Assembly: GCF_002216855.1 (NCBI RefSeq)
Contig: NZ_CP022355.1
Location: forward strand, 186,001-250,000
Origin: Paraphotobacterium marinum
GTDB lineage: Bacteria; Pseudomonadota; Gammaproteobacteria; Enterobacterales; Vibrionaceae
DNA: 64,000 nt
Direction of reading: 5' to 3'
The position numbers and the translations under genes were made by a program. Shown here one piece after another: positions 42,234 to 55,868 of the stretch. How positions within the stretch are numbered: the first letter of the stretch is position 1; every line of letters begins with the position of its first letter. The notes below the pieces were generated by a model that worked only from the letters and a program-made list of their open reading frames with translations, did no database searches and had not been told where the DNA came from.

Positions 42234-42902
42234 ATGAAAAAGATTATTATATTAGTTTCTGGTAATGGCTCCAACATGGAGTCTATTATCAAAAGTTGCC
42301 AAAATAAAAGTATCCATGATACTGAGGTTTCTTTGGTTATCTCAAATAAAAATAATGCCTTAGCTCTCAAAAAAGCTAATAATCTAGGAGTAAAAACAAA
42401 AGTATTAGAAAATGCATGTTTTCCATGTAGAGAACTTTATGATCAAGAGTTACTTCATATTATAAAACAATATGATTGTGATTTAATAATTCTAGCTGGT
42501 TTTATGCGTATACTAACACCTAAATTTATAGATGCTTTTAAAAACAAAATTATTAATATTCATCCTTCTCTTTTACCCAAATTTCCTGGCTTGCATACTC
42601 ATAAGAGAGCAATAGAGAATAACGAAATATATCACGGTACAACCATTCATTATGTGATACCAGAGCTTGATGCTGGACCAATAATTTTCCAGAAAAAATT
42701 TAAAATTGAGTCTCATGATTGTGAGCAAACACTATATAAAAAGGTGCAAGAAATAGAGCATCAATTATATCCAAAAACCATTAATTTACTATTAAATAAA
42801 AATGTCTCTATTTCAAAAATGAATGTTAACATTGAGTCTATTGACACAAAATCTGCAAATTTTGATATCGATACTTATCAATCATTTTTCAAGAAATTAT
42901 AA
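42234..42902 (+). CDS. purN: Phosphoribosylglycinamide formyltransferase
   Basis: PurN formylates GAR with 10-formyl-tetrahydrofolate, step three of purine synthesis. The 222 residues carry VSGNGSNMESII, the catalytic NIHPSLLPKFPGLHTH (Asn and His), and HYVIPELDAGPII with the catalytic Asp. The end overlaps the convergent yafJ by 25 bases. In E. coli purMN lies elsewhere from yafJ, so this is a join between two conserved blocks. Confidence 0.97.
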   Translation: MKKIIILVSGNGSNMESIIKSCQNKSIHDTEVSLVISNKNNALALKKANNLGVKTKVLENACFPCRELYDQELLHIIKQYDCDLIILAGFMRILTPKFIDAFKNKIINIHPSLLPKFPGLHTHKRAIENNEIYHGTTIHYVIPELDAGPIIFQKKFKIESHDCEQTLYKKVQEIEHQLYPKTINLLLNKNVSISKMNVNIESIDTKSANFDIDTYQSFFKKL

Positions 42903-43663
42903 ACTATTTTGCCATTAAAAAAAACCAACATTTGACCTGGAGTCATTTTATTCCATGATTCATTATCTGTGAGGGGTTTCGTTGCTATAATTGAGACAAC
43001 ATCCCCGGTTTTTGTTTCACTTTTAAAATCAATTTCAATGTCATCGTCAATAAGGCTAGCTTGTCCAAATGGGTGTTTCCTAGTTATCCAATATAAATTA
43101 TTACTACAATAAGCAAAAGTGTAACTATTTATTGTCATTAGAACATTACTAACTCCAAATGCTTCAACGGAAGTAAGACTATTGTACAACAATCTTGCTA
43201 ATAACGAGTAATTTTTAGGCATTTTCTTAAAGTTATTTTTTAATTTATTTAATAAATGACAGAAAACAAACTCACTATCCGTTGATCCAACAGGATAATA
43301 AGAACCTGTTAATAGTTTATCATAACCCTTAAGTTGTCCGTTATGTGCAAAAGAACAATGAAAACCAAAAAGTTCACGAACGAACGGGTGAGTATTTTCT
43401 AGGTTAACTTCACCTACATTAGCTTGTCGAACATGACTTATAATACATTTACTTTTTATAGACATTGTAGGTAGCATTTTAGCAAGCAAAGATGTAGAGC
43501 TACTTAAAGATTCTTTAAAAATTTGATAACCATTATCATTGTAGAAAACAATACCCCAGCCATCTCTGTGCGGACCCGTATTGCCTCCTCTCTGTAACAA
43601 GCCTGAAAAACTGAAGCATATGTCAGTAGGAACATTAGCATTCATTCCAAGTAATTCGCACAT
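42878..43663 (-). CDS. yafJ: Class II glutamine amidotransferase YafJ
   Basis: A 261-residue Ntn-type amidotransferase domain standing alone. The nucleophile is Cys2 (MCELLGMNANVP), with the family stretches GNTGPHRDGWGIVFY, ISHVRQANVGEV and SFAHNGQLKGYDK. The acceptor substrate of YafJ is unknown. In E. coli it is also encoded close to fadE; here they are divergent with 71 bases between starts. Confidence 0.93.
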   Translation of the reverse strand: MCELLGMNANVPTDICFSFSGLLQRGGNTGPHRDGWGIVFYNDNGYQIFKESLSSSTSLLAKMLPTMSIKSKCIISHVRQANVGEVNLENTHPFVRELFGFHCSFAHNGQLKGYDKLLTGSYYPVGSTDSEFVFCHLLNKLKNNFKKMPKNYSLLARLLYNSLTSVEAFGVSNVLMTINSYTFAYCSNNLYWITRKHPFGQASLIDDDIEIDFKSETKTGDVVSIIATKPLTDNESWNKMTPGQMLVFFNGKIVYNFLKND

Positions 43664-43734
43664 ATTAAAAAGTCCTTATTTATAAATTCAAAAAATAATC
43701 TATTATATAAAGTAGTATCAAAAAAAGTATATTT

Positions 43735-46107
43735 ATGTTTATTTTTAGTCTTTTAACCTATTTTATTTTACTATATCTAAATAAAAGTCGCTTGTTATTT
43801 ATTTCGACGAGTATCATATGGTTGCTTTTATCTATATATGGGATTGGTTCAATTACTTTAAACTCAATAACATTTCTAATAATTATGATTTTTAGTTATG
43901 ATGTTACTAGAAAAAAATTAATATCCAATCCTATATACAACAAAATTTTATACAATCCTCCTAAAATATCGAAAACAGAGCAACAAGCTATCGATGCCGG
44001 AACTACTTGGATAGAAAGTGATTTATTTAAGGGCCAATTAAATTGGAAAAAATTTTTTAAATTAAAAGTTAACAAATTAACAGATGAAGAAAAAGAATTC
44101 ATTAATGTTGAGCTTAAAAATTTATGTCGTATTGTAAATGATTGGGAAATAACACACGAAAAAAATAATTTACCTCCTGAAGTATGGCAATATTTGAAAA
44201 AAAATAAGTTTTTTGGCTTAATTATACCCAAAAAATATGGTGGGAAATCCTTCTCGACATATGCACAATCAGTGATAATAGAAAAATTAAGTGCATTATC
44301 ATCGACCCTCGCCATTACTGTTGGGGTTCCTAATTCACTTGGACCCGCAGAGTTAATTTTAAAATATGGTAATAATGAACAAAAAGAAAAATACTTACCC
44401 AAACTTGCTTCTGGAGATGAAATACCTTGCTTCGCCCTGACATCTCCTGAATCAGGATCAGATGCGGCATCAATAAACGACTATGGTATTGTTTGTTTTG
44501 GCAAATGGAACGGTGATAAGTGCTTGGGAATTGAGCTGAACTGGAATAAACGATATATAACTCTTGCTCCTATTGCTACTATACTTGGACTAGCTTTTAA
44601 ATTAAAGGATCCAAATAAATTACTTGGGCTAAATGAAAATATTGGAATCACTTTAGCCTTGGTTCCAACTAATTTAGAAGGCATAAAAATTGGAAGACGT
44701 CACTTACCATTGAATATTCCCTTTTTAAATGGCCCAACTTCTGGAAATAAGGTCTTTATTCCTATTGATTTTATAATTGGAGGAAAAGAAATGGCTGGTC
44801 AGGGATGGAGAATGTTAATGGAATGTTTGTCCGTCGGGAGAGGAATTACATTACCTTCAACATCCAACGGAGTCATGAAGTCAATTACACTCACAACCGG
44901 TTGCTATGCTGCTATCAGAAATCAATTTAAAACACCCATTTGTGAAATGGAGGGAATTCAGGAATGTTTCTATGAAGTTCTAACAAACTGCTACAATATT
45001 AATGCAATTACAAATCTAACCATAAATGGTATTAATAATGGAGAAAAACCAACAATTTTATCAGGTATAACTAAATACCAAACAACCAAAATAACTCAAA
45101 AAAGCCTGATTTATGCAATGAATATTTTAGGTGGGAAAGCTATATGCTTAGGGCCAAAAAACTTTATAGCTCGCCTTTATCAAGGGGCACCAATTTCTGA
45201 GACAGTCGAAGGGGCAAATATTTTATCACGTTCGCTCATAACATTTGGACAAGGTGCATTAAGGTGTCATCCATTCTTGATAGAGGAAATTGACGCTGTT
45301 AAAAGCCACGATAAAGTAAAATTTGATAAAATATTACATATTCACTTAAAGTATTTAACAAGTAAAGTTCTATCATCCTTTTTCTGGAGTTTTTTCGGCA
45401 CCCATTTTAAAAAATATCATAGTAATCATACCGTTAATTATTATTGCAATAAAATATCTTACTACAGTGATATATTCTATTGTTTGAGTGATCTTTGTAT
45501 TTTCACCCTTCAGGATAAATTAAAAAAGAATGAAATGCTCTCTGGTAGAATGGCTGATTTCTTAAGCTTACTCGTGATTTCAACTGCAGATATTAAATAT
45601 TATTTGGATAATAAAAATACCGAAAAAACTATTATGATTCATTCAGTTAATAAGAATCTATATCAAATTGAAAAGATAATTATTGAAATAATAAATAACT
45701 TCCCTAACACATACATTTCAAAAGTTATTAAATTATTATCTCCAAGATTTTACATAAAACGAAAAAGAGCATTAGATTCATCTAAAATAAAGTTAGTAAA
45801 ATTTTTTTACAAAACATATCTAAATGAGACAACATTGTTCCAAAATTTATACTTAGAAGATTCGATGTTAAATCCAGTTGGAAAAATTTTCACAACATAT
45901 ACAAAGTTACAGGAGGTCAAAGAGATATTTATCAGGATTTGTGAACATGATAAGTTAAAATATCCCTTCCATTCCCTAGATAAATTGGCATTAAAGGCTT
46001 TTAATTCAAATATAATAAACAAAAAAGAGATGAGTACGTTGTGTGAGTTTGAAAATTACAGGAAGTATACTATTAATGTAGATGACTTTGATCAAGAGAA
46101 TTTATAA
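43735..46107 (+). CDS. fadE: Acyl-CoA dehydrogenase FadE
   Basis: FadE carries out the first, FAD-dependent step of fatty acid beta-oxidation. The 790 residues (814 in E. coli) begin with hydrophobic segments to about residue 60. The acyl-CoA dehydrogenase core follows (LIIPKKYGGKSFS, FALTSPESGSDAAS, GQGWRMLMECLSVGRGI), then TVEGANILSRSLITFGQ, and a long C-terminal DUF1974-type extension. It is a sizeable degradative enzyme to keep in an AT-rich, gene-poor setting. No FadR site is evident to me. Confidence 0.95.
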   Translation: MFIFSLLTYFILLYLNKSRLLFISTSIIWLLLSIYGIGSITLNSITFLIIMIFSYDVTRKKLISNPIYNKILYNPPKISKTEQQAIDAGTTWIESDLFKGQLNWKKFFKLKVNKLTDEEKEFINVELKNLCRIVNDWEITHEKNNLPPEVWQYLKKNKFFGLIIPKKYGGKSFSTYAQSVIIEKLSALSSTLAITVGVPNSLGPAELILKYGNNEQKEKYLPKLASGDEIPCFALTSPESGSDAASINDYGIVCFGKWNGDKCLGIELNWNKRYITLAPIATILGLAFKLKDPNKLLGLNENIGITLALVPTNLEGIKIGRRHLPLNIPFLNGPTSGNKVFIPIDFIIGGKEMAGQGWRMLMECLSVGRGITLPSTSNGVMKSITLTTGCYAAIRNQFKTPICEMEGIQECFYEVLTNCYNINAITNLTINGINNGEKPTILSGITKYQTTKITQKSLIYAMNILGGKAICLGPKNFIARLYQGAPISETVEGANILSRSLITFGQGALRCHPFLIEEIDAVKSHDKVKFDKILHIHLKYLTSKVLSSFFWSFFGTHFKKYHSNHTVNYYCNKISYYSDIFYCLSDLCIFTLQDKLKKNEMLSGRMADFLSLLVISTADIKYYLDNKNTEKTIMIHSVNKNLYQIEKIIIEIINNFPNTYISKVIKLLSPRFYIKRKRALDSSKIKLVKFFYKTYLNETTLFQNLYLEDSMLNPVGKIFTTYTKLQEVKEIFIRICEHDKLKYPFHSLDKLALKAFNSNIINKKEMSTLCEFENYRKYTINVDDFDQENL

Positions 46108-46114
46108 AAGCTTC

Positions 46115-46839
46115 TTACCAAATTATTTTTTTATTTGTTTTTTCTGAAAGTAATTGCAAAAACTTTAAATGAATTTCTTCTTCTTCCTTACCTAGCTTAG
46201 AAAAAATTTTATCTCTATTTTTGAGTTTAACTCTTCAAAAACATATTCTTCTGAATGCTTATTTGAATTGATTTCGTTATTAAACAATAAATTAATTTGA
46301 CCACCGGTTAATAATAAATAAACATCAGCTAAAATTTCAGAGTCAAGTAATGCTCCATGTTGAACCCTTTTAGAATTATCAATACCAAGTCTACTACATA
46401 ATGCATCTAAATTATTTCTTTTTCCAGGATATTTCTTTTTGGCTAACATTAAGCTATCAGTTACTTTACATGTGTTTTCAAGTAAAAAATTTTTATCACA
46501 TTTCACTTTTTGTATTTCGCTGTTTAGAAACATTAAATCAAAAGGTGCATTATGAGCAACAATTTCAGAATTTTGAAGGTATTGAAGAAACTCACCACAC
46601 ACATCTTTAAAAAAAGGCTTATCATCTAGAAAAATATCTGTGATTCCATGTACTTCTATTGCTTCACGATCAATTTTTCTAGGTGGTTTTATGTAGACAT
46701 GGAAATTATTTCCAGTCAGCTTTCTATTTATTACTTCGACTGCACCAATTTCGATAATATTATGGCCAAGGGATACTTGTGAGCCACTTTTATTCATTCC
46801 TGTGGTTTCTGTATCTAAAATTACAATTCTATCTGACAT
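46115..46839 (-). CDS. dnaQ: DNA polymerase III epsilon subunit, frameshifted near the C-terminus
   Basis: DnaQ is the 3'-5' proofreading exonuclease of the replicative polymerase. The exonuclease motifs are LDTETTGM (Exo I), VAHNAPFDLMFLN (Exo II) and HGALLDSEILADVY (Exo III), within residues 1-180. The open frame ends at 46192 with an unrelated tail. Adding one base to T5 at 46218-46222 gives a C-terminus (KEEEEIHLKFLQLL) that matches the alpha-binding tail of E. coli, with a stop at 46115 and 241 residues (243 in E. coli). It is divergent from rnhA by 47 bases, as in E. coli. Confidence 0.93.
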
Positions 46840-46886
46840 TTTTTTATAATATAATTATTTTCTGATCAAATTATCATAAAAAAACG

Positions 46887-47333
46887 ATGAAAGAAATAAA
46901 AATTTTTACCGATGGTTCTTGTTTAGGTAACCCAGGACCCGGGGGCTATGGTGCAATATTAGTCTATAAAAATAATGAAAAAGAAATATATGATGGTTTC
47001 TTTAATACAACCAATAATCGAATGGAGTTAATGGCTCCAATTATGGCACTAGCAAAATTGAAAGAGCCCTGTAATGTCAAAATAATCACTGATAGTAAAT
47101 ATGTTAAAAATGGTATCACATCATGGATATTCAATTGGAAGAAAAACAACTGGAAAACTGCTTCTAAAAAAGATGTAAAAAATAAAGATTTGTGGCAGAT
47201 GTTAGATCTTGCACTAAATAAACATAATGTTAAATGGGAATGGGTAAAAGCTCATAATGGTCATCCAGAAAATGAAAGGTGTGATGCCCTTGCAAAAAAA
47301 GGAGCTCTTTCACCAAGTAAAAAAGATTTATGA
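46887..47333 (+). CDS. rnhA: Ribonuclease HI
   Basis: RNase HI degrades RNA in RNA-DNA hybrids. The 148 residues hold the catalytic carboxylates in [24 protein letters not shown] and [10 protein letters not shown], plus [18 protein letters not shown] with the active-site His and last Asp. It shares a promoter region with dnaQ and abuts the convergent yafS with no gap. Confidence 0.98.
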   Translation: MKEIKIFTDGSCLGNPGPGGYGAILVYKNNEKEIYDGFFNTTNNRMELMAPIMALAKLKEPCNVKIITDSKYVKNGITSWIFNWKKNNWKTASKKDVKNKDLWQMLDLALNKHNVKWEWVKAHNGHPENERCDALAKKGALSPSKKDL

Positions 47334-48026
47334 TTAACTTAGAACAATTGGTCTGTAGGAAATATTTTTTTTTCCTACCTTTAAAGGTGTAAGTGGATAT
47401 GTTCTTTTTTTTGCAATAAGAAAATATGAATTTCCAAACAATTGACAATGACATTCTAGTTTATCACTAACACATTTAAATTTACTTGAAAATTGATTTA
47501 GAACAAAAAAATTCTCGAATACGATGACCTCATAATTTAAAAAAAATAACCAATCTTTCAAGGTATAAGGAGTATAAAAACCTAATCTAATTTTTTTATT
47601 AATAGCTTTACTAAAATTTAATAAATAATTTACTGAAAATGGATTAAAACCAACAATCATTAATGTTCCATCAGTTGACATAACCCTATCTATTTCCTTT
47701 AATAATTTTTGAGGATAAAAAGAATAGTCTAATTGATATATTATGTAAGAAACATCAATTGAGTTATCTTGTAGTGGCAAATCATGAGTATTACATATTA
47801 TGTTTGAGCCATCAATCTTTATACAATCAGATAGATTAATGTTATACTTTGAATTTGATTTAAATATGAATGATAAAGGACCAAGCTTCATACACGTGGG
47901 ACCAAATAAAAAACTTTTATAACTGTTAACTTTTAATTTTATTACTTCTTTTGTTTGAGCTCCTTTATAAAGATTATCCCACGATAACGGATAATTTAGA
48001 TAATATTCAGTCCAATGTTCTTTCAT
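47334..48026 (-). CDS. yafS: YafS-like SAM-dependent methyltransferase
   Basis: A 230-residue class I methyltransferase of the YafS type (DUF/Methyltransf_11). It starts MKEHWTEYYLNYPLSWDNL, has NTHDLPLQDNSIDVSYI as the post-motif region, and MSTDGTLMIVGFNPFS. The substrate is unknown. The position between rnhA (convergent) and gloB (divergent, 23 bases between starts) is the same as in E. coli. Confidence 0.87.
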   Translation of the reverse strand: MKEHWTEYYLNYPLSWDNLYKGAQTKEVIKLKVNSYKSFLFGPTCMKLGPLSFIFKSNSKYNINLSDCIKIDGSNIICNTHDLPLQDNSIDVSYIIYQLDYSFYPQKLLKEIDRVMSTDGTLMIVGFNPFSVNYLLNFSKAINKKIRLGFYTPYTLKDWLFFLNYEVIVFENFFVLNQFSSKFKCVSDKLECHCQLFGNSYFLIAKKRTYPLTPLKVGKKNISYRPIVLS

Positions 48027-48049
48027 TTAAAACCTCGAGAGGATTACTT

Positions 48050-48793
48050 ATGCTTCATGTCGAATTTATAAAAGCTTTTGAAGATAATTATATTTGGTTA
48101 ATAAAAAATAACAACAATGAATGCGTTATTGTGGATCCTGGTTCATCAATTCCAGTGATAGAATATTTAAAGAATAGAAATCTCACCTTAAAAAAGATTT
48201 TAATAACACACCATCACCAAGATCATATTGGTGGTGTTAAGGAACTACAAGAAATTTTCAGAGATATTGAACTTATCGCTCCATATAATATTAATTTACC
48301 AAATGTAACAAGTCATGTTTCAGATGGTGATGTGATTTCAATATTTAATCATACTTTTGAAGTTATGGAACTTCCTGGACATACTAAAGAGCATATTGGA
48401 TTCTTTGGAGATAAGAAGTTATTTTGTGGTGATGTCTTATTTTCAGGAGGTTGTGGTCGTGTATTTACAAAAAAATATGATGATATGTTTGAGTCTCTTT
48501 TAAAAATAAAATCTTTACCTGGTGATACTTTAATTTTTTGTGCTCATGAATATACTGAAAATAATTTAAAGTTTGCTTTACATACTGAACCTAAAAATCA
48601 CAATCTTGTACAATATAATCAAGTAGTATCAGATATGAGAACAAAAAACATCCCTACAATTCCAGTAAAATTATCAAATGAAAAGAAAGTAAATCCATTT
48701 TTAAGGTGTGATATCTTATCAAAAAATGATTTGGAAAATTTATCTGAATTTGATTTTTTTATAAAATTAAGAAAACAAAAAGATTTATTTTAA
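48050..48793 (+). CDS. gloB: Hydroxyacylglutathione hydrolase (glyoxalase II)
   Basis: GloB hydrolyses S-lactoylglutathione in methylglyoxal detoxification. The metal-binding motif is THHHQDHIGG, with further ligands in LPGHTKEHIGF, FCGDVLFSGGCGR and CAHEYTENN. I chose the ATG at 48050, which follows GAGAGGA and gives 247 residues (251 in E. coli) with the family start LHVEFIKAFEDNYIW. The frame is open for 33 codons further upstream, but that part overlaps yafS. Confidence 0.95.
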   Translation: MLHVEFIKAFEDNYIWLIKNNNNECVIVDPGSSIPVIEYLKNRNLTLKKILITHHHQDHIGGVKELQEIFRDIELIAPYNINLPNVTSHVSDGDVISIFNHTFEVMELPGHTKEHIGFFGDKKLFCGDVLFSGGCGRVFTKKYDDMFESLLKIKSLPGDTLIFCAHEYTENNLKFALHTEPKNHNLVQYNQVVSDMRTKNIPTIPVKLSNEKKVNPFLRCDILSKNDLENLSEFDFFIKLRKQKDLF

Positions 48794-49621
48794 TAATTTA
48801 AATTTAGCATAAATAGGATTATGATCAGAAGCATTACTTTTTTCAGATGTGGATTGGATGGGTTCAAGATCTCGATAATAAATATGATCTAAATACTGGC
48901 CAAATACTTTTTTTCTCCTATCAATATTTAAATCTAATGACTTTAATTTTAACTCATGCAAAAATTTATTTACAACTTTTTGTCTGATGGTGCTCCAAGT
49001 ATTAAAGTCCCCAGCAAATATCATTGGTCCTTGATGACTCTTAACTACTGAAAATATATTATTTAGCTGTTGTTCAAATAAGTGCGTTCCTAAAGTAAAG
49101 TTAATCGCATGTATATTAATTACAACTATTGTGGTCCCATTACTCAACGGAAAGCATGAAATAAGAGCTGATTTTGGTAGGTGAATCCATGGTTCCCTTG
49201 ATAAAAAAACATCTTCTTTAGAAGCATTTTTTTTCGATAATGTCATTACTCCTGCAATTTTTTTATTAAATTCAAAAGCTCTAGCCATTGTAATTGAAAG
49301 GTTTTTACTTTGTAAATACTCATTAAAATTATTAGTTAATTTGGCTTCTTGAAGTAAAATTAATTCAGACTTTGCCATTAACCTATCTAATTCCATTTTC
49401 CAGTTCGGTTTCTGTTGCTTGTATATGTTCCACACAGAAATATTTATTATATTATCATGATCTAAAAAATTAATCTTATGCTCTAAATATTTATTTAAAT
49501 GTATTTTATATTTTTGAGATGTTATCACATTATCCACATATGTTATTTTAATATTTTTTTCGTAGTAAATGACAAAAGTTATTAATATTAATATAGTTAC
49601 TGAGACTATTTTTTTTATCAT
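48785..49621 (-). CDS. yafD: YafD, endonuclease/exonuclease/phosphatase-fold protein
   Basis: A 278-residue protein with an N-terminal membrane anchor (KKIVSVTILILITFVIYY) followed by an EEP fold: ISVWNIYKQQKPNW, ELILLQEAKL, FAGDFNTWSTIRQ and SDHNPIYAKF. The catalytic residues of the metal-dependent nuclease/phosphatase family appear present. Its function is unknown; E. coli yafD has been tied to membrane or stress phenotypes. It lies downstream of the rRNA operon, separated by a terminator, and its end overlaps gloB by nine bases. Confidence 0.9.
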   Translation of the reverse strand: MIKKIVSVTILILITFVIYYEKNIKITYVDNVITSQKYKIHLNKYLEHKINFLDHDNIINISVWNIYKQQKPNWKMELDRLMAKSELILLQEAKLTNNFNEYLQSKNLSITMARAFEFNKKIAGVMTLSKKNASKEDVFLSREPWIHLPKSALISCFPLSNGTTIVVINIHAINFTLGTHLFEQQLNNIFSVVKSHQGPMIFAGDFNTWSTIRQKVVNKFLHELKLKSLDLNIDRRKKVFGQYLDHIYYRDLEPIQSTSEKSNASDHNPIYAKFKLLK

Positions 49622-49624
49622 ACA

Positions 49625-49653
49625 AAAATTTAAAGTTATTTTAAATAACTTTA
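49625..49653 (-). terminator. Terminator of the rRNA operon
   Basis: Read leftwards, TAAAGTTATT and AATAACTTTA (49631-49640 with 49644-49653) form a 10-bp stem around three bases, followed by a U run. It lies 34 bases past tRNA-Trp and just before yafD. Confidence 0.75.
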
Positions 49654-49687
49654 ATTATAAAAGAAAATTAAAATATTGATATTTTGT

Positions 49688-49764
49688 TGGCAGGGGATGA
49701 CGGATTCGAACCGCCGACATTCGGTTTTGGAGACCGACGTTCTACCGGACTGAACTAATCCCCT
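49688..49764 (-). tRNA. tRNA-Trp (CCA)
   Basis: Cloverleaf with acceptor AGGGGAT/ATCCCCT and encoded CCA; the anticodon loop CTCCAAA gives CCA. It is the last gene of the rRNA operon, as trpT follows rrnC in E. coli. Confidence 0.96.
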
Positions 49765-49771
49765 AAAGTAA

Positions 49772-49848
49772 TGGCGGAGCGGACGGGACTCGAACCCGCG
49801 ACCCCCGGCGTGACAGGCCGGTATTCTAACCAACTGAACTACCGCTCC
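49772..49848 (-). tRNA. tRNA-Asp (GTC)
   Basis: Cloverleaf with acceptor GGAGCGG/CCGCTCC and encoded CCA; the anticodon loop CTGTCAC gives GTC. It lies between 5S rRNA and tRNA-Trp. Confidence 0.97.
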
Positions 49849-49860
49849 GTAAAAGGGAAG

Positions 49861-49976
49861 CTTGGCGATGACCTACTCTCACATGGGGAATCCCCACACT
49901 ACCATTGGCGCAATTACGTTTCACTTCTGAGTTCGGCATGGGATCAGGTGGTGCCATAATGCTATGGTCGCCAAGC
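49861..49976 (-). rRNA. rrf: 5S ribosomal RNA
   Basis: About 116 bases with terminal pairing CTTGGCG/CGCCAAG and the conserved CCGAACTCAGAAGTGAAACG segment. Ends are placed by the terminal helix, within a few bases. Confidence 0.95.
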
Positions 49977-50066
49977 AAAATTTGTTTACAATTCGAAAAG
50001 CTGACTCTGCAATACACATCAAGATCTTTATATCTTTAAAATCCTGCAAAACCCCTTGGGTGTTGT

Positions 50067-52958
<2,892 letters not shown>

Positions 52959-53100
52959 ATACAACCCCAAAGGGTCTCACGTATGTCTAAACAACCAAGG
53001 TTCTTTGTTTCGCCGGATCTTAAAAATACAAGACACTTGATGTGTTTTGCTTTTTGAGAACTCTTCTAACTCTCGTTAGAATTATTTTACTAGTCAGCTT

Positions 53101-53121
53101 TCCAAATTGTTAAAGAGCTAT
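53101..53121 (-). promoter_or_regulatory. boxA-like antitermination element in the 16S-23S spacer
   Basis: The leftward strand reads AGCTCTTTAACAATTTGG, matching the NusB/S10-binding boxA (TGCTCTTTAACA) normally found between spacer tRNAs and 23S rRNA. Confidence 0.75.
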
Positions 53122-53173
53122 GGTTTTCAAAAAAACCAATTCCTAAAGTGTCTCAATCAAACATCTTAGGAAT

Positions 53174-53249
53174 TGGTGGAGCTAAGCAGGATCGAACTGC
53201 TGACCTCCTGCGTGCAAGGCAGGCGCTCTCCCAGCTGAGCTATAGCCCC
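53174..53249 (-). tRNA. tRNA-Ala (TGC)
   Basis: A 76-base spacer tRNA with encoded CCA; the anticodon loop CTTGCAC gives TGC. Confidence 0.97.
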
Positions 53250-53286
53250 ATGAAACCATGGTTAAGATATGATACCAATAAAATAT

Positions 53287-53363
<77 letters not shown>

Positions 53364-53425
53364 ATATCTTTGTTCTTCATTACTAAATAATCTGTGTGGA
53401 CACTACATCAATATAATCTTTAAGG

Positions 53426-54967
<1,542 letters not shown>

Positions 54968-55102
54968 AAGTTTTGGCTCAATGAATTCTGATTAATAAAT
55001 TGACTGTGATGAATATCTCTATTCATTCGGTCACTCAGCTCATTGATAATTCTTTTTTAATGACTATCATTCACGAGTGCCCACACAGATTATCTAGTTA
55101 TA

Positions 55103-55115
55103 TTTTTAAAGAACT
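55103..55115 (-). promoter_or_regulatory. boxA-like element in the rRNA leader
   Basis: The leader strand reads AGTTCTTTAAAAATA, resembling boxA, between the promoter and 16S rRNA. Confidence 0.55.
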
Positions 55116-55146
55116 TAAAAGAAATCTCTCTCTTTTGTGGGAATGA

Positions 55147-55174
55147 ATTATAGATAGTTATAATTTTATTTCAA
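55147..55174 (-). promoter_or_regulatory. rRNA operon promoter
   Basis: On the leftward strand TTGAAA (55169-55174) and TATAAT (55147-55152) are 16 bases apart, a spacing typical of rrn promoters. The transcript would start about 170 bases upstream of 16S rRNA. A second promoter was not recognised. Confidence 0.7.
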
Positions 55175-55229
55175 TACTTTTTTTCAAAAAAAATAACTTT
55201 TAAGCACAAGTGAACAAATATCATACAAA

Positions 55230-55775
55230 CTAGATATATTTTAAAACATCTGATACTTTATTCAGTATTATTTTTGAAAATAATTCTTTCTCTTTTGTTA
55301 CATATTTTTTATTTTCAATTAAATACAAATTATTGATACCAGCTCTATGACCTGCTAATAAATCTGAATGTTTATCTCCAATTAAAACAGAATGATGTAA
55401 ATTTATGTTATGCTCTTTTGCAGCGTCTAATATCATACCTGGCTCTGGTTTTCTGCATTTACATTTTATCTTATATTTACCTTGACCATGTTCATAATGA
55501 TGAGGGCAATAATAAATACCGTCAATTTCTATGCCTTTATCTATAAAATTCCAATCCATCCACTCTGTTAATTTAAAAAACTCATCTTCTGTAAAGTAAC
55601 CACGAGCAATTCCTGATTGATTAGTTACGATGATAATTTTATAACCTTTTTTTTTAAATTCCAGACAAGTCTCAAAAATATCTTCAAAAAAATCAAAGTC
55701 ATCAATCTTTGAAACATAACCTAAATCTTTATTAATAACTCCGTCTCGATCTAAAAACAATGCTTTAAAGCTCAT
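55230..55775 (-). CDS. gmhB: D-glycero-beta-D-manno-heptose-1,7-bisphosphate 7-phosphatase
   Basis: GmhB removes the C7 phosphate in ADP-heptose synthesis for LPS core. The 181 residues belong to the HAD family: FLDRDGVINKDLGYV holds the nucleophile and acid aspartates, VTNQSGIARG motif II, and LIGDKHSDLLAG motif IV. The zinc loop is CPHHYEHGQ with CKCRKPEPG. It lies upstream of the rRNA operon in the same direction and is divergent from metNIQ, as in E. coli. Confidence 0.96.
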   Translation of the reverse strand: MSFKALFLDRDGVINKDLGYVSKIDDFDFFEDIFETCLEFKKKGYKIIIVTNQSGIARGYFTEDEFFKLTEWMDWNFIDKGIEIDGIYYCPHHYEHGQGKYKIKCKCRKPEPGMILDAAKEHNINLHHSVLIGDKHSDLLAGHRAGINNLYLIENKKYVTKEKELFSKIILNKVSDVLKYI

Positions 55776-55837
55776 AAAAAACCCACAATATGGTTAAAGA
55801 AATTATTATGTCACAAATTATCAATAAAAAAAAACAA

Positions 55838-55868
55838 TTGACACGGACGTCTAAACGTCTTAACATCC
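55838..55868 (+). promoter_or_regulatory. metNIQ promoter with overlapping MetJ operator
   Basis: TTGACA (55838-55843) and TAACAT (55861-55866) are separated by exactly 17 bases. The spacer and -10 contain three tandem eight-base met boxes, GGACGTCT, AAACGTCT and TAACATCC (55845-55868), close to the consensus AGACGTCT. MetJ with S-adenosylmethionine bound here would block RNA polymerase directly. The metN ribosome site AGAGG follows. Confidence 0.88.

Noticed and set aside
47951-48049. N-terminal extension of GloB
   Set aside because: It overlaps the yafS 5' end, and the ATG at 48050 has a strong ribosome site.
49771-50017. Short frames on both strands near 5S rRNA
   Set aside because: They overlap tRNA-Asp and 5S rRNA and have no ribosome site.
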